64,000 bases of DNA from Hericium rajendrae (GCA_033439255.1 CM065889.1:1922001-1986000); one strand, 5' to 3'; counted from the stretch's first letter, positions 1-12,706 are shown. Translations and numbers: made by a program. The notes: generated by a model not told the origin, from the sequence alone.

Positions 1-1654
1 GTCACTCTTGACAGGGCTGTGGAGTATGTCTTGTAGCTTTGTTAGCCTGCCTGCCTTAGAGTACAACTGAAAATCTGCTCGTACGAAGATGCGAACGCAC
101 TATCCATCGGCTGCGAGCACGTGTGTGCTGTAGGAATGGTCGCAGACGACGATGCATCGCCTGCTCTTGAGGTCAGTAGCCACCGCACGGAGGTAACACC
201 AGACCAACCGCTCACCTACATCGTGCCCAGAATTGCTAACTTACCTACAGCGGCCGAGCATCGGCGCTTCTCTGATCTGCCGGTAGTCGATGACACCTTC
301 TGGCCATGTTCATTTCATGGTTGTCGACAAATGTTGTCTTTTGTTCCATGGTGTTTCGTCGACAGTAGTACTTTAACTTAGACAGTTTGGAAAGCGCCTG
401 AACCTTAAGCATCAACGGCTCCTCGACTCACCTTGACTGCGGCAGCGTCAGCATGCTCCTTGCTTCCTACCACCACCTTCCCCTTTAGGCACCCCACGTC
501 TAGGGCGGTGGGCATCGTCGCTTCGCGACGACGACGGCCCATCTACACTACCGATCCCTCTAATTCCAACACTCCCCAGAAGCCAGCCTACGACGACGGG
601 TCCCTTGGTCGTCACCGCCGACTGGATCGGCCCCGATCACCGTGCATTTTCACCGCTCTCTTCATCCTCCTCCTTCCTCCATTTCCTGTGACATAAACCC
701 CACCGCCCCCACTCAGCCCGTCTAAAAAGATTAACGGAGCCCCCGTGTGTGCTCCTCGATGCTGGAAGACCCCCCAAGGCGGGGTTGCCCATTCGACGAA
801 ACACCAACCCGAGGATAGGTGTGCACGGGGGTGGGTAGATGATGGTAAAGCCCTTATGGTATAGTGGGCATAGAGGTATACTTCCGCTGGCATGGGATGG
901 GTCGAGGCATCAATAGCGGGAGGTTGCCACCTTCGAGGGGCCGGAACTCAGCCGGCCATCGTTTGCATGTTGTCTAGGGTATGGGTTTTGCACGCTTTTA
1001 CACTCCTTTGTTCTGTTTTCTATTGTCATCTTCGCGACGTACGTTTCATCCGTGATGTATTCTCGCTGCACTCACTTCTGGGGCCTTACGCTGTTTTCGA
1101 GCCCACTGCCCCCCCCCCCCACTTCTAGGTCCGGCCACAAGGCCGCTGACCCTTCTCCTCTCGTGGTCCATCTAGGATTCGCCGGTCTGGGTATATATTT
1201 TTGCCCCTTGTTTTGAGCAGGACTACTTTACGATAACATACTGTACCACCGCTCCACCCGCCACCTTTCTTGTCGTAGTTACAAGGCGCCACTGGCTATG
1301 CCGGCGCGTTATAAATACTTGATTTTTAAAAAAAAAAAAAAAAAAAAGACTGCAGCAGCGTACAAACAAGAGCAAGCTCCATTTCACGTGACACGTTTTT
1401 CCTAATGAGGCAGGAATTCCTGAGAGAGACCTGCTCCCTTACGGGACCAGGAATGACGAAGCAGCCCAGACCTTCGACCCCCACAAAGACCCGGTGCTCT
1501 CCCTTGGAGAGAACCGGGGACTCGTGACCTGTACGTTTCCCTCGTCGAATCAACACCCGTAACCGGGTCCTCTTGTTCGCGAATCCCTTGCGCCTCGCCT
1601 CGTTCACGAGCCTTGACCATTACAGGGGCGCGCTACGTGGTTTCTGATGCACAG
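1..1654. other. No recognisable gene
   Basis: Only short unrelated open frames are present and none resembles a known protein. A 19-20 bp run of A at about 1328-1346 follows a short AT-rich stretch and could be the tail of a retroposed sequence or a simple repeat. A GC-rich palindromic patch (GTCGTCGCGAAGCGACGAC on the minus strand) lies near 510-530. I see nothing I can name. Confidence 0.5.
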
Positions 1655-1669
1655 AAGAAGACAGAGCAC

Positions 1670-1860
1670 GAGAACGAGCCACGCCGGGCTCGTTCTCATT
1701 GCTGGGCTGGGGCTGGGGCTGGTGATGGGCAGATGAATGATGGACACGAGAACGAGAACGAGCCTTTTGAGGCTCGTTCTCATTGTTCGTGGCCTTATAC
1801 CGGGGCTGGCCCTCCGAAGAATGTACACCACAAGAACGAGTGCACTGGGACTCGTTCTTG
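1670..1860. repeat. Palindromic ENEP/ARS repeat cluster, three units
   Basis: Three inverted repeats with arms near GAGAACGAGCC / GGCTCGTTCTC and a 6-nt loop lie at about 1670-1697, 1754-1781 and 1832-1859. The frame from 1613 to 1918 reads each as ENEP-x-x-ARS-like peptide. The same palindrome occurs about 15 times at 62.6-64.0 kb in gene E. This may be a relic of a related gene or a dispersed repeat; there is no other sign of a gene here. Confidence 0.6.
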
Positions 1861-2006
1861 TTCTTGCTGGGCTGGAAACTGGTTCGACAACTTAAGGAGA
1901 CAAGTCCACATCTGTTAATGTTTTATCTGGTGTTACTTCAATTTGGTCATATAGTATAACAAGAAAATATACATATTATCAGTAAGATATTTGAACTCAA
2001 GTAGAT

Positions 2007-4330
2007 TCAATCAACAAAAGACCAGATTTTGATACTACCATCATCACTACCTGACACAATCTTATCTTCACTGAGAGAAAGACAAGTCACAGCACCCATG
2101 TGACCTACTAATGTTGCCATGCACCGACCTTCCTCTAAATTCCACAACTATTTGAGAAATATGGTTAAATGCATTTAGATGAGAACAGTTATTGACAGCT
2201 TCTTACCTTGATCGTGCGATCGTGACTACCACTGACCAACCTCATTTTGTTGCTTGCGATGGCCCACACACCTTCAATGTGACCAAACAATGTACGAAAT
2301 GTCTTCCCCGTGTCAATATCCCATAATTTGACAGTGTTGTCGAGGCTACCAGACACAAGGACAGGCCTCCTGGATACTCCGTTGGCAGAAATGATGTCTG
2401 GTCCCTCTGGTCCCCCGCCTCCGGCATCCTCGAGCACCGATAAGTTCCCCGGCATTTTCTTTTTCCGTTTGTCCAGTGAAGAATCTGTCCAACTGCCAGT
2501 CACATCCACTACGAGGAGCTTCATGCTTTGGACCTGTCCCATGTGTCCTACAAACTGGCGCACGCACGTCCGCAAAGAAAGATCCCAAAGGCGTATGGTG
2601 CCATCGTCGGAGGCGGAAAAGAGCATCTTGCCTACATCCACGTTGGATTGTGTACGGGTGGCAGCACCTGATGGTCCAGGGATTTGATTCAAAGGAGCAG
2701 AAAAGGATGTGGTGCTGGCGGGGATGGCAGAGGAGGAGTCCCAGAGAACTACAGCGTTGACCCAGTCTTTGTGTCCTCGTAGGGTAAAGCATTCGGCATT
2801 ACGAAAATTCCAGATCTTGACGGTGTGGTCTACGGACCCACTTGCCAGCATATTGCTGTCAAAATTGAGACACACAACACCTTCTGCATGACCTTCGAGT
2901 GTACGGATGCACTTGCCTGTGCGCCAATTCCATATTCGTAACGTATGGTCCATGCTCCCCGTGACCAGCTTCACCTCGTCAAATTGCAAGGCTCGTACAG
3001 CGCGGGTGTGTCCCTTGAGGCACCGTATCTCGGCACCGCTTTCGAGATTCCAAACACGAATGCTTCGATCATATGAACCGGTGATAAGGACAGGGAATGA
3101 AGGATGGGGGAGTGTCTCGTTAAATTGGAGGCACATGATTCCGTCTGTATGACCCTTCAATGTGCGTACGGAACATCGGCCCCGCCGCCAGTTGCGTTCC
3201 ACCGTCAAACGCTCGCTGTACACAGTCTTCCAAGGCCGTGTGACAGCCGTAGAGTGCGAATTGACCATAGGCTGGGGCCATTGAGAATTGGCAGATGAAG
3301 ATGGTGATGGCGGACCACTACTATCGATCTCCGATGTAGGTGGTGCTGATGAATCATCCACAGATTCCGAAGCCTGCTGATGCGTCAGGGAATTGACGGG
3401 TGGCACAAGTGATGGGCGACTCCTTTTCGGTGAATGTGAATCGAGATGATCTTCCCACTTTCGCTTTGTGATACTTGACGGAGTTATGCTGCGATCGGGG
3501 GACGGTGAATTCGAGGGTATACAAGCTGTACGACGTCGCTCCAAGACGGGTAGTCCCCATCCACATTTGTGGCACTTCTGGCCTATATGTTGCTCACAAA
3601 TTGCTCTCCAAAGGATGTCGTCATCTGCGAGAGTCTTCCACCCACGATTAACTTGTGCAGCTCTACAGAGCGACTGGGCATCCAGGTAACCAAGGACCTT
3701 CAGGGATACTTCACGAGGGAAGATGATGAATGGATCGATGCGTATCAGATGGGCGAGCTGCTCTGTGAGAAGAGACAGTTGTGAGAAGCAGCACATGGTC
3801 AGGATGCCGCGCAGAATGAGTTCCCGTCGTGGATGGGACGACGAAGAGAAATTGGACCAAATGGTGTTCACTTCGCTTCGATCTTCCACAGGCAGGGCAT
3901 CAAGAGACTGTGAAAATGACATATGAGTAAGTCTCTTTGTCTGATACTACTCGACAGCACCGGCGTAGCCAATCTGGCTTGGACAGACGCGGTATGCATA
4001 CACTAAGCTGCCTATCCTATGGCTGACAGCGCACAGTGGATGATGTCAACGCACCTGCTGAAGCCTGAGATTCGTCCCTTCATCAGCCATACGTTGGTGT
4101 CGTACACAGAGCTTGCGCGAAGGATGCTGTTGCTGATTAGATGTCATGTTGCCCTCTCTGTCCGCAGAAACGACTGGCTGAGCAGTCGAGGTCCACCCGG
4201 GCTGACCGTCGTCTTGGGCCAGGGCGCTCGATGATAACGAAGGGAAGGGGGATGGTGACCTCGAAACATGGTCGGCTATACGGGCAGCGGGAAGAGTGTC
4301 ACAGACATAAGAAGAGTTTGAGGCAATCAT
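2007..4330 (-). CDS. met30: Met30/SCON2-like F-box WD40 protein
   Basis: Probable substrate receptor of an SCF ubiquitin ligase, like yeast Met30 and Neurospora SCON-2, which control sulfur-amino-acid regulators. Three exons read cleanly: 4330-4055, 3907-2207 and 2147-2007, with GT-AG introns of 147 and 59 bp, both phase 0; the product is 705 aa. The N-terminus is Ser/Pro-rich. An F-box lies at about residues 153-197, followed by a CxxCGWGLP segment typical of the Met30/SCON family, a Ser/Pro-rich linker, then seven WD40 repeats from about 344 to the end (GH...WD/WN pairs). The last repeat is complete only if the terminal intron is removed. A low-complexity insert sits between repeats 4 and 5. 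The start is the first ATG of the upstream in-frame exon. The gene is divergent from the DnaJ gene. The subfamily call is by motif only. Confidence 0.9.
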
Positions 4331-4607
4331 AGTGATAGACGAGGTTTGCAGAGCTCAAGTTCGGCTGCATAGGGAGCCCTTACTAGATTTGTTTCGCAGG
4401 CAGCCGAACTTTGTTGATGCAGTGTTGACGCGTTTCGTTATTGCATGCGGGTGGCTGTGCTTGCCAGTAAAGTAAAGTGTTTCTAGCAAATTCTACAGTC
4501 TTCGAGCGCTATCTGTGGAGTGTATACCTCGTATCGCCTCTTGACCGTAAACTTCCTCGCTCCCGCTCCGTCTTCTCTGGTTAACTCTGTCTAGTGAATT
4601 CTCTACG
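4331..4607. promoter_or_regulatory. Divergent promoter with 12-bp inverted repeat
   Basis: This 277 bp space separates the start codons of the F-box/WD40 gene (minus) and the DnaJ gene (plus), so it probably serves both. It holds a perfect 12-bp inverted repeat, AAGTTCGGCTGC at 4357-4368 and its complement at 4400-4411. A loose heat-shock-like TTC-n2-GCA-n2-TTC pattern occurs near 4481-4495, with one mismatch in the central box. The regulatory role is inferred from position only. Confidence 0.5.
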
Positions 4608-6082
4608 ATGGTCAAGGAGAGGTGTGTGTTTGTTCACGCCTCACCAAACTCAATCGATTGAGTATTGTTTATCTCAGGAAATTCTATGAATTATTGGACG
4701 TACCAGAGGACGCTTCAGATAGCGACCTGAAAAAGGCGTATCGCAAGAAGTAGGCATACTTTTTTCTCATTGCTCAGCGCACAAACACATGCATCGTCTT
4801 GTCTATCAGAGCTTTACGACTACACCCAGATAAAGGCGGGGATCCAGAACTTTTCAAAGAAGTCACCCATGCGTACGTAGTGTCGTCAAAACATCTGAAC
4901 TGTCTTCTAACATGTCTCTTCTTTCACTCTCCTTGCAGATATGAAATTCTTTCGGACCCGCAGAAACGGTCTATCTACGATACGCGAGGAGAATCAGGTT
5001 TATCCGAATCGGGCGGCATGGGTGGCATGGATCCGCAGGTGCGTTTTCTTGGATAATTTCTAGTTGCCCTTTCTAAGTCCATACTCCAGGACCTTTTCAG
5101 TCAGCTATTTGGTGGAGGCGGCTTCTTCGGGGGCGGTCCTTCAAGAACTTCTGGTCCTCGAAAGAGTAAGGACCTCGTCCATCGCGTACATGTTTCCCTG
5201 GAGGACCTTTACAAGGGCAAAACCACCAAGCTCGCCTTAACTCGCAATGTCATTTGTCCGAAATGCGATGGCAAAGGAGGCAAGGAAGGTGCCGTCAAGC
5301 AGTGCGGGTCTTGCCAGGGCCGAGGGGTAAAGGTGACCCTACGGCAGATGGGTCCCATGATACAACAGCTTCAGCAGCCGTGCGACGATTGCTCTGGTAC
5401 TGGAGAGATCATCAACAACAAAGACAAGTGTAAAACTTGCAACGGGCGCAAGGTTATATCGGAGAAGAAGATGCTGGAGGTGCACATCGACAAGGGTATG
5501 AAGGGTGGTCAAACAATTACATTTCACGGCGAGAGCGATCAAGCCCCGGGAGTTACACCCGGCGACGTCATCATCGTGATTGAGGAAAAACCTCACGATC
5601 GGTTCAAGCGAAACGATAATAACTTGATCACTGACGTCCAGATCGATTTATTGACCGCCTTAGGAGGCGGACAATTTGCTATCAAACACCTGGATGATCG
5701 TGCATTGATCGTGAATATCGCACCGGGTGAAGTCATCAAGCATGGTAAGCACCACTTTCTCGAGTTTTTTTACTTTGCCCTCATGCCATGTGAAGATGCC
5801 CTCAAAGTCATTCATGGTCAAGGCATGCCGTCTCAGCGTCATCACGAACCAGGCGACCTCTTCATCAAGATATCAGTCCAGTGGCCCGACCACATTGATC
5901 CCGACAAAATACCGCTACTGGAGCGTGTTCTTCCACCACGTCACCCCATCCCCAAATTCCCGCGTCACATTCATCTGGAGGAGGTCGAACTAGTTGATGT
6001 TGACCCACGGCAACAGCATGCGATGGACGAACCAATGGAGGAAGATGAGGGTGAGCCGCGTGTACAGTGTGCGAACCAGTGA
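4608..6082 (+). CDS. ydj1: Type I DnaJ/Hsp40 co-chaperone (Ydj1-like)
   Basis: Cytosolic Hsp70 co-chaperone that stimulates Hsp70 ATPase and delivers substrates. Six exons: 4608-4621, 4678-4749, 4810-4872, 4939-5038, 5090-5744 and 5796-6082, giving 396 aa. The J domain has HPD at residues 34-36; a Gly/Phe-rich stretch follows (about 73-106), then a cysteine-rich zinc region from residue 139 with CPKCDGKG, CGSCQGRG, CDDCSGTG and CKTCNGRK, the last lacking the usual final Gly. The C-terminal substrate-binding domains are complete. The protein ends VQCANQ, a CaaX-like tail as in Ydj1, which suggests farnesylation and membrane association. The last intron is 51 bp, a multiple of three with no stop, so an unspliced read stays in frame. 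Length and layout match the family. Confidence 0.95.
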
Positions 6083-6900
6083 TGGATCAGGCAAAGTCAT
6101 CGAACATATTTTGCATAGGCAGTAAATGCCTTTAGAATATATCTATGTTCATGGCCTAATCGTGCTACGTCTTTTATCAAACATAGTCCCCTGTATCGTA
6201 TCGCTGCGGTGTATCCTCACTAGCAATCAGTAGTCTCACTGGTACTCTGAGCCCAGAGAGGAGAATAATATAGATTTAACGTTGATCTCATTGAAGAGAA
6301 TGAGCAATTGGACAAATACATTCTAAGTCCATATATATTTTGTGTTCAGCTTCGACATTGTAAGACGTATGTAGGTGGTCGACTGGCCGATACGGCCGCT
6401 AGAAGTATCCGGCCTCTGTTATAAGTAATTACTCGATACTGAACGTTACATAGAGCCTCGGCGACATCCTCTGCTTATTGGTAGGGCATTTCGAGAAATT
6501 ATCGGCGGTGGGTTAAGACTATGACTCAGCACAATCCGCTCCGAATTCTTGGCTGCGTTCGGCAACCCGGTTGAGCACGACCCGAGTGCGTTTTCTTACC
6601 ATAAATAGATGAATTGCACTGGAAATACCCCGATCTCAGGAAAGATTCATCCATTTATGGGAATTTTCGCAATCTCGTTGCACTCAATCTAGTCACCGAA
6701 TGCAGCCAAGTTACTAGACTAACAATGACCCATGCCTGTTACATGGCCTTCACTAGATGACTTCCCACCTGAGGATTTGGATTGCATGCAAATACCTAGT
6801 GTAGACTTCGAACGAGAAGTATGACTAAAGATTGGAGGAGTTGCAGCCTATATGCAACTGCAATGCCTGAACCAAGATGCAGATGTACAGAGCAAGACTT

Positions 6901-7105
6901 CATCAGGAAACTCTTCACTTTCCTGACTTTACTGTTTTGAGCCTGATGTCACTGTCTTGAACCTGTTATCACTGTTTTTAGACTGTTTTCAGATATATGT
7001 GTCTGAAAATAGTCTGAAAACAGTCTAAAAACAGCAACAACAGGCTCAAAACAGTGATACCAGACCCAACACAGTAATATCAGGAAAGTGAGGAGTTTCC
7101 TGATG
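6901..7105. mobile_element. Foldback MITE with CATCAGGAAACTC ends
   Basis: The 205 bp stretch is one imperfect hairpin. It starts CATCAGGAAACTC and ends with the complement, and the arms stay matched for about 90 bp (TTTTTAGACTGTTTTCAGA and complement near the centre). It is flanked by TT on both sides, a 2-bp target duplication. Termini and duplication length match the other CATCAG elements in the window. Confidence 0.8.
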
Positions 7106-8291
7106 TTGACAGAGTAAGAGCTGAGCATGGACATATAGGCCATAGAGTATGCAAGAGCAGAGAGCTGGTGGAGAGTAAATAATTTATATGGATACAGATA
7201 TTATCCTAGATGAGAGAGATCCTCTCTCCTTCAAACTTGACATCCAGAAATGCTGTTTTGTGACCCAAAGGCTTGATTGGCTGTTGACCATCATTCAGAA
7301 AACCAAATGCAGCCAAAGTCTATTCTGCAAACCGTTTCAGATGGCTACAAAAATTCACCCACTATTTCAGCTTTCAAGTTCATTTTTCAGCTCTAATCTT
7401 TAGTTAGTCTTCAGTTTTTATGACAGCAGAATCACTTTTCATAGGCTCTAGGGCTGAAATACAACATAGTGCAATTCATTTTTTTTGTCACCTTCATGCT
7501 CTGTTCTTTCATCCTCAAACAATTATGATAGTCTTTTGCACAGTGTACAGTTTCAGGTATAAAATATCTAGGGAATACAATTAGAAATGAGAGCATCATA
7601 AATCAGAAAGTATGAATTTTGGACACATCTCAATGAAGTTTGAAAATTAGCTGATTCTCTATCATTTCAAAGTGCAAAAAAAATTATGTGTCATAAAATT
7701 GAACAATCTAATATCTTTCATCTTTATTGTATGGCCAAAATATAAAGCTTGTTATGTTTGAGCCCTTTGTATGCTCAGATATGACAATTGCTGCAAATGT
7801 GATTTCAGCATTGCATTAACTTTGCCAATGAACACAGCAAGGTCACTGCCATTGACTATTGTCTCAACATGTTCTGAGGCTATACATTGTAGAGAAGCAG
7901 AGCTGAACCAAGTGCATGAGTCTGAGCAGCTAGGAGTAGTAGCAGGTAACAGGTGCACCTCATTGATGTGTGCAATTATGAGAGGCACTTACTACAGTAT
8001 GTGTGCAGCTTAGCATATAAGTTATATACCCACAGGTCTCATCTGATAGATGCAGCACAGAGCAGTTTCAGAACTCAATGATAATGTGCTCATCATGTAC
8101 CTTCAGCTACAAGGCATGAGTATGGAGGTGAACAAAGTGTGCAATTTACAACTATCCTGAATGTGATCAGTGCTTGAGCAGATGGTGATGCTATGAGTGA
8201 AAAGTCAGGATAGTATTGTATTTGGCTTATCGACTGTTACTGGGGCTAGCAGTTGCAAGTCAAACTCAAACTAGTCAAGTGTGAGCACAAT

Positions 8292-9814
8292 GATAGGGTT
8301 CAACATGAGTGCACCCGCAGGTGACCTGGATCTGAACTCATGGGTTTTCAAGTCAGCGCAAGGGCTGACCTGGATCCAGGTGATCTGAAGCTGCGGGTCA
8401 GGTACCTGTGACATTATGGGTCACCTGCAGGTCAGTCTCCCTTTTCTCATTGCGCTGCCAGCACTGTCAAATGTGTCTCATCTTCTGTCATTACCCTGCA
8501 CTAGACCACCCAGGAGGACATGTAGGAATGAGGTCATGAGCACCGCATGCTTTAGGTGAGCCCAAAAGTCTTTAGTTTCAATTTACAATTCTAATTTCAG
8601 GAGTCTCGCTCACTATCGAGCGAGACTTGCTTTTCATTGTTGTTCTAGAGTTCATGATCCTTCCACATCCTTCGACCTCTCGTGCACTATCTGCAGTTCC
8701 CATCATCACCTGCACCTTTGACAATCTGCAGCTCACAAGCCTCACTTGATAACCCCAGCCCTATCCATTGCCAATCGCCTGGCCTTCTGCCTCATTGCCC
8801 TCTCACTGCAGCCTGCACTCCCTTGCTTACACCAATGATAACACACTATTAGCAGTGCCTCGCCATCATGCCTCATGCTGCCTGTGCCTACACATTGCAT
8901 CCAGAACTGCTTACACTGGTGTGCTGTGTTCTCACGTTGATGTGGGCATTGGTCCTGCCAAGTGTGCAACGAGTGCCCGCATGACTTGACCTCGCCTACG
9001 GCCATTTCGATCGACTTGTATTGCATTCATGCTTGGGTTGCCACTTTTTGGCTGCCTGCAAAAGTTGTCGAGGATACAAACTTGCCCTGCAACCCCGAGG
9101 ACACACTGGCATGGCCCAAAGGTCAGCAATTGACAAGTATCAAGCCTTGTTGCTGTAGCAACAAGGCTCGACTGTTTTTTATTCATCACTTTCATGGGAT
9201 GACACATGCCAACATCAACACCACACCCATGTGCCTCACCCTCTAACAGTGTGCGGTAGCCCGCATGCTTTCACACCCCCTCATGTACCCAAGACAGTGT
9301 GCGCTTGCCACTCACGCCCTGCCAGTGCATGCATGCGTACACCTCCAACTATATGCCTCCACTGCAACATAGCTTGGACTGTGTACTTATATCTACATAG
9401 ACCACAAATGGCACATGCATTGTCACACACACCATGTATGGTGCACACATATGCCACACCGGTCCACACTCCAAGTGAGCATTGTGAAGGCGAGGCTTTA
9501 AGTGTGTTCTGCAAGGAGGTGTGATGCAGCAGGGTTACATACATAAGTCATGTAATGATAGAAAAATGTTGTATGTGTAGATTAGAATACATATTTATAT
9601 ACCTCTCTGCAAAGAGAGAAAAAAACAACCTGGCTGCAGGTCACTTGCAGGTAACTCGTGGGTTGACAAATTTCAGTAAGACTGTGACCTGGATCTGGAT
9701 GGGTTTCAGCCACCAGATGATCTGGATCTGTGGGTCAGGAACCTGCAGGTAAATTTTGTGGGTTTACCTGTGTTGACTCACCCTAAGGTGACTCTGACTC
9801 GTGTCAAACCCTAC
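8292..9814. mobile_element. Non-coding TIR element with C-rich core
   Basis: The left end reads TAGGGTTCAACATGAGT (from 8294) and the right end is the complement of TAGGGTTTGACACGAGT (to 9813). ACAAT lies at 8287-8291 and at 9815-9819, a possible 5-bp duplication. Subterminal parts are rich in GACCTGGATC and CTGCAGGT motifs on both sides. The core (about 8630-9500) is C-rich with no convincing gene. Perfect hairpins occur at 8602-8627 (10-bp arms) and 9143-9168 (11-bp arms, TGTA loop). The element class is unknown. Confidence 0.55.
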
Positions 9815-9853
9815 ACAATAACATCTGTACATGCATAAAAGGTACCCATGGTA

Positions 9854-10114
9854 CATCAAGAACCCTTGGGACTTTTTGATTGATCTGATTTGATCTGATT
9901 TCAATCTGATTAATCTGATCTTAATCTGACTGATCTGATTTTCTTTGAATTAAGTATTGGAGGATTGAAATATCAATAACTAGAATTCTTTAGTCTTTTT
10001 ATATATAATGCATAGATTAGAATTTCTTTAGAGGCTTTTTCAGATCAATCAGATTGACATCAGATAGAATTAGATCAAATTAGATCAATCAAAAAGTTCC
10101 AAGGATTCCTGATG
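9854..10114. mobile_element. MITE related to Element 2 ends
   Basis: A 261 bp element beginning CATCAAGAACCCTTGG and ending with the complement of CATCAGGAATCCTTGG, followed on both sides by inverted GATCTGATTTGATCTGATT-like sequence. The left end closely matches the terminus of Element 2 at 40817, so it is probably its non-autonomous derivative. The left flank is TA but the right flank is CT, so the duplication is not clean. Confidence 0.75.
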
Positions 10115-10167
10115 CTAACTGGAGGTTATGAAATATCAAACAAATATCGAAAGCAGCACATGATCTA

Positions 10168-10264
10168 CATCAAAAAGGTTGACAATTTTTTGCTAGACCT
10201 GTGAGCAATCAGATGCTCTCTGATTGCTCACAGGTCTAGCAGAAAATTGTCAACCTTCCTGATG
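10168..10264. mobile_element. 97-bp near-perfect hairpin MITE
   Basis: Almost the whole element is a hairpin: GGTTGACAATTTT and CTAGACCTGTGAGCAATCAG on the left pair with their complements on the right. TA flanks both sides (10166-10167 and 10265-10266). The CATCAGGAAGGTTGACAA end is shared with the larger foldback element at 24164-24744, so this looks like a minimal derivative of that family. Confidence 0.8.
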
Positions 10265-10860
10265 TATGGGCTGGCAGTGTAGCCTATTACTTCTGCCTGT
10301 AAAGTTGCATCCCATTGTTAGAGAATGAAGATTTGTCTCAATTCTGTCCACTGCATGATATATCCTGAAACACATAGTTATCACTAACACAATGATCAGT
10401 ATTGAAGAGCACACACATGTGTTCACTGTCCTGCCTGCCCTTGCTGCCCTTGTGACATAAGTGTGACAACACAGAACTTCCTTCTGCTTACCATTGTAGA
10501 ATCATCTATTTCCGTGATTTGCAGAATCTATCAAGTTCAGACATGAAGCATAGCGTACCACTGATCAACCGTAGCAGTTTCAGGTTTTCATTACAATTTG
10601 AGAGCCTCTATTTATCACCTTGGCTTTGTCTTCATGTTTGTAAACCTGTTTGTCACGTCACAGCTCTCGTTTGTATTAATTTATAGATTTATAGATTTAC
10701 ATAAGACACTCAGTCACGTACTCGTTCGTTCGTCACTCCTTGTTGTGTATCAACGAGACGGTGATCAGTCTATCATCCACTCCTCCACCAACTCGTGATA
10801 CTCTCTACACCATACTCTCTTCCACACTGCTGAAGACGCGGTCCGAAAGCAATTACCGTG

Positions 10861-12706
10861 ATGACGCTGTCTTCAGTCTCAACCATCTTCATGGAGGAGT
10901 TGTCCGCGAAGATCAGGACAAAGTACGTCCCATGGGAGGTAGGGCCCTTCGCTTGGCATGTATATGATGGTGTTGACTTAGTTTGTTAGGGTTATCAGCG
11001 TGCCGGACTTATCAATATGGAAGAGCTCAATCTAATAAAGAAGGTGGATAGACAACCGAAAGCTAAAACGGAGTCGATTCTGTTGTCCGAAGGACGAACC
11101 TATGTGCTGCTATATCTACAACTGCTCAAGAAACTGCAGCGCATTGACACTATGCAGTGTATCCTCGTATTGATCGCCGATGCCTTGGCTGGTGCGTTCG
11201 TTCAGCACGCCTGCAGCTCACGACCTGTATAATAATTTTAATCCTAGATCATGATGAGCGGGCAGTATTTTTCACAACAACATGTGACTGGGATGTTGAC
11301 TTGCCGTATGGACCCTTGTTTCGGTTTGTCTGCGATTTTGACGTACAATTTTCTTGAAGACCTGATGGAATGTTGCATAGCGCGCTTGAGACTCAAGACG
11401 ATTTTGTACAAATGAAGGCAGCACAAATCCTGACGCTACTTTTGAGGTACGCGACCTTTTTTTCGAAGTTTTCCACATCCATTAAAGCTTGTGCCAAATC
11501 AGTTCAGGATCGGTCACGGTCTATTCTCCTCATATTGAAGCCTTCCTTCGCATTTTGGCATCCTCCTTCATTCAAACATCATCACCGCAGAAGCGGGATA
11601 TCGCAGTACAGTGTCTTGAAGTTTTACTTCCGCGAACTGAGGTTCGCAGAGCTGTTTGGGCTATGCCTACCTTGATCCATGCGTAAGTCCGTTTACTCAT
11701 AAGTATCTGAATTGCGTTGACTGTGAGCTAGCCTAGTCGATATTTTAAAATCGAACTCTGGTCCCCAGATGAACTACCAAATCGCATTCTGCTTTTGGAT
11801 GCTCACTTTTGAACAAGAAGTTGCCGAAGAGATAAATAAGTGAGTCACGGGAGCTCAATTAGTATTATGTGCGAGTCTTCATTTGCACTTAGGAAATACG
11901 GTCTTATACCAGTTGTCGTTGATATTGCCCAAGCAGCAGTAAAGGAGAAGGTTATCCGGGTAATCATCGCTATGTTAAAGGTTTTTTCTATTGTGCTCTT
12001 TCTGTGCCTGTTGCTGAACTAGTTGAACAGAACCTCGTCTCGAAAGCTCCTTCTGCGAACCTTCCCACCATGCTCGCTACCGAACTGCTACCGTTCTGTA
12101 ACAATCTTGCGTTGCGGAAGTGGTCAGACGAAGATATCGTGGAGGATATACAGTACCTTCAAGATGAACTCAGGTCCCGGTCTGAGAGTTTGACGTATGT
12201 TTCAGTCACTGATCACGCGTGTTAGTGCACTGTGCTGATAGCAGTTCCAGCACGTGGGATGAGTACAACTCAGAGCTGACATCTGGGCATCTGACATGGT
12301 CTCCGGTGCATGATTCCGACACATTTTGGAGAATGTCTATTGTCAAATTCAACGAACAAGACTGCATGAGTCTTAAGTATGATTTGTGCTTCTGCCCGCC
12401 TTCACACTCGATTTATTTACTCTTTTAGGCAACTTATCCAGCTTTTACAAGAGTCAACAGACCCAGTTGTACTGGCTGTGGCAGCTCATGACCTTGGCCA
12501 ATATGCCAAACACTATGAACGTGGCAAGAAGTAAGTTTCTAACTTGATTTTTTGTTTTGTGTTTATAAAGTATTATCAGAATGCTTGTTGATCTGGGCGC
12601 GAAGACTCGTGTAATGGAGCTCATGTCACATGAAGATCCTAATGTTCGATATCAAGCACTTAAGTCTGTGCAAGCACTAGTTAGCCATCCATGGCAGACT
12701 TTGTAA
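10861..12706 (+). CDS. vma13: V-ATPase regulatory subunit H (Vma13)
   Basis: Subunit H joins the V1 sector to V0 and is needed for ATP-driven proton pumping at the vacuole. Eleven exons can be read: 10861-10938, 10990-11191, 11248-11323, 11381-11446, 11503-11682, 11732-11839, 11893-11980, 12031-12194, 12242-12376, 12429-12530 and 12580-12706, giving about 441 aa in one frame. Recognisable family segments are VPWEGYQRAGLI, LIKKVDRQPKAKTESIL, a DALADHDER block, DDFVQMKAAQILTLLL, a NLVSKAPSANLP block and GAKTRVMELMSHEDPNVRYQ near the end. The start is the first ATG that brings the N-terminal helix into frame. Two acceptors are ambiguous by in-frame amounts (12242 or 12245; 12571 or 12580). Length fits the family, and no damage is seen. 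Confidence 0.92.

Larger units (their letters stand above)
6083..10860. other. Gene-free region with small inverted-repeat elements
   Basis: No coding sequence is supported here. The region holds the MITE at 6901-7105, a terminal-inverted-repeat element at about 8292-9814, MITEs at 9854-10114 and 10168-10264, and the Vma13 upstream region (10265-10860). The rest is AT-rich sequence without recognisable content. Confidence 0.7.

Noticed and set aside
1326-1620. Minus-strand frames next to the poly-A tract as retrotransposon protein
   Set aside because: No reverse transcriptase or other motif; too short to support.
2346-2792. Frames overlapping the F-box/WD40 gene
   Set aside because: Shadows of the WD40 exon in other phases.
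11324-11359. 36-bp intron in Vma13
   Set aside because: Too short; the acceptor at 11380 gives a normal 57-bp intron and the expected YGPLFRALETQ junction.
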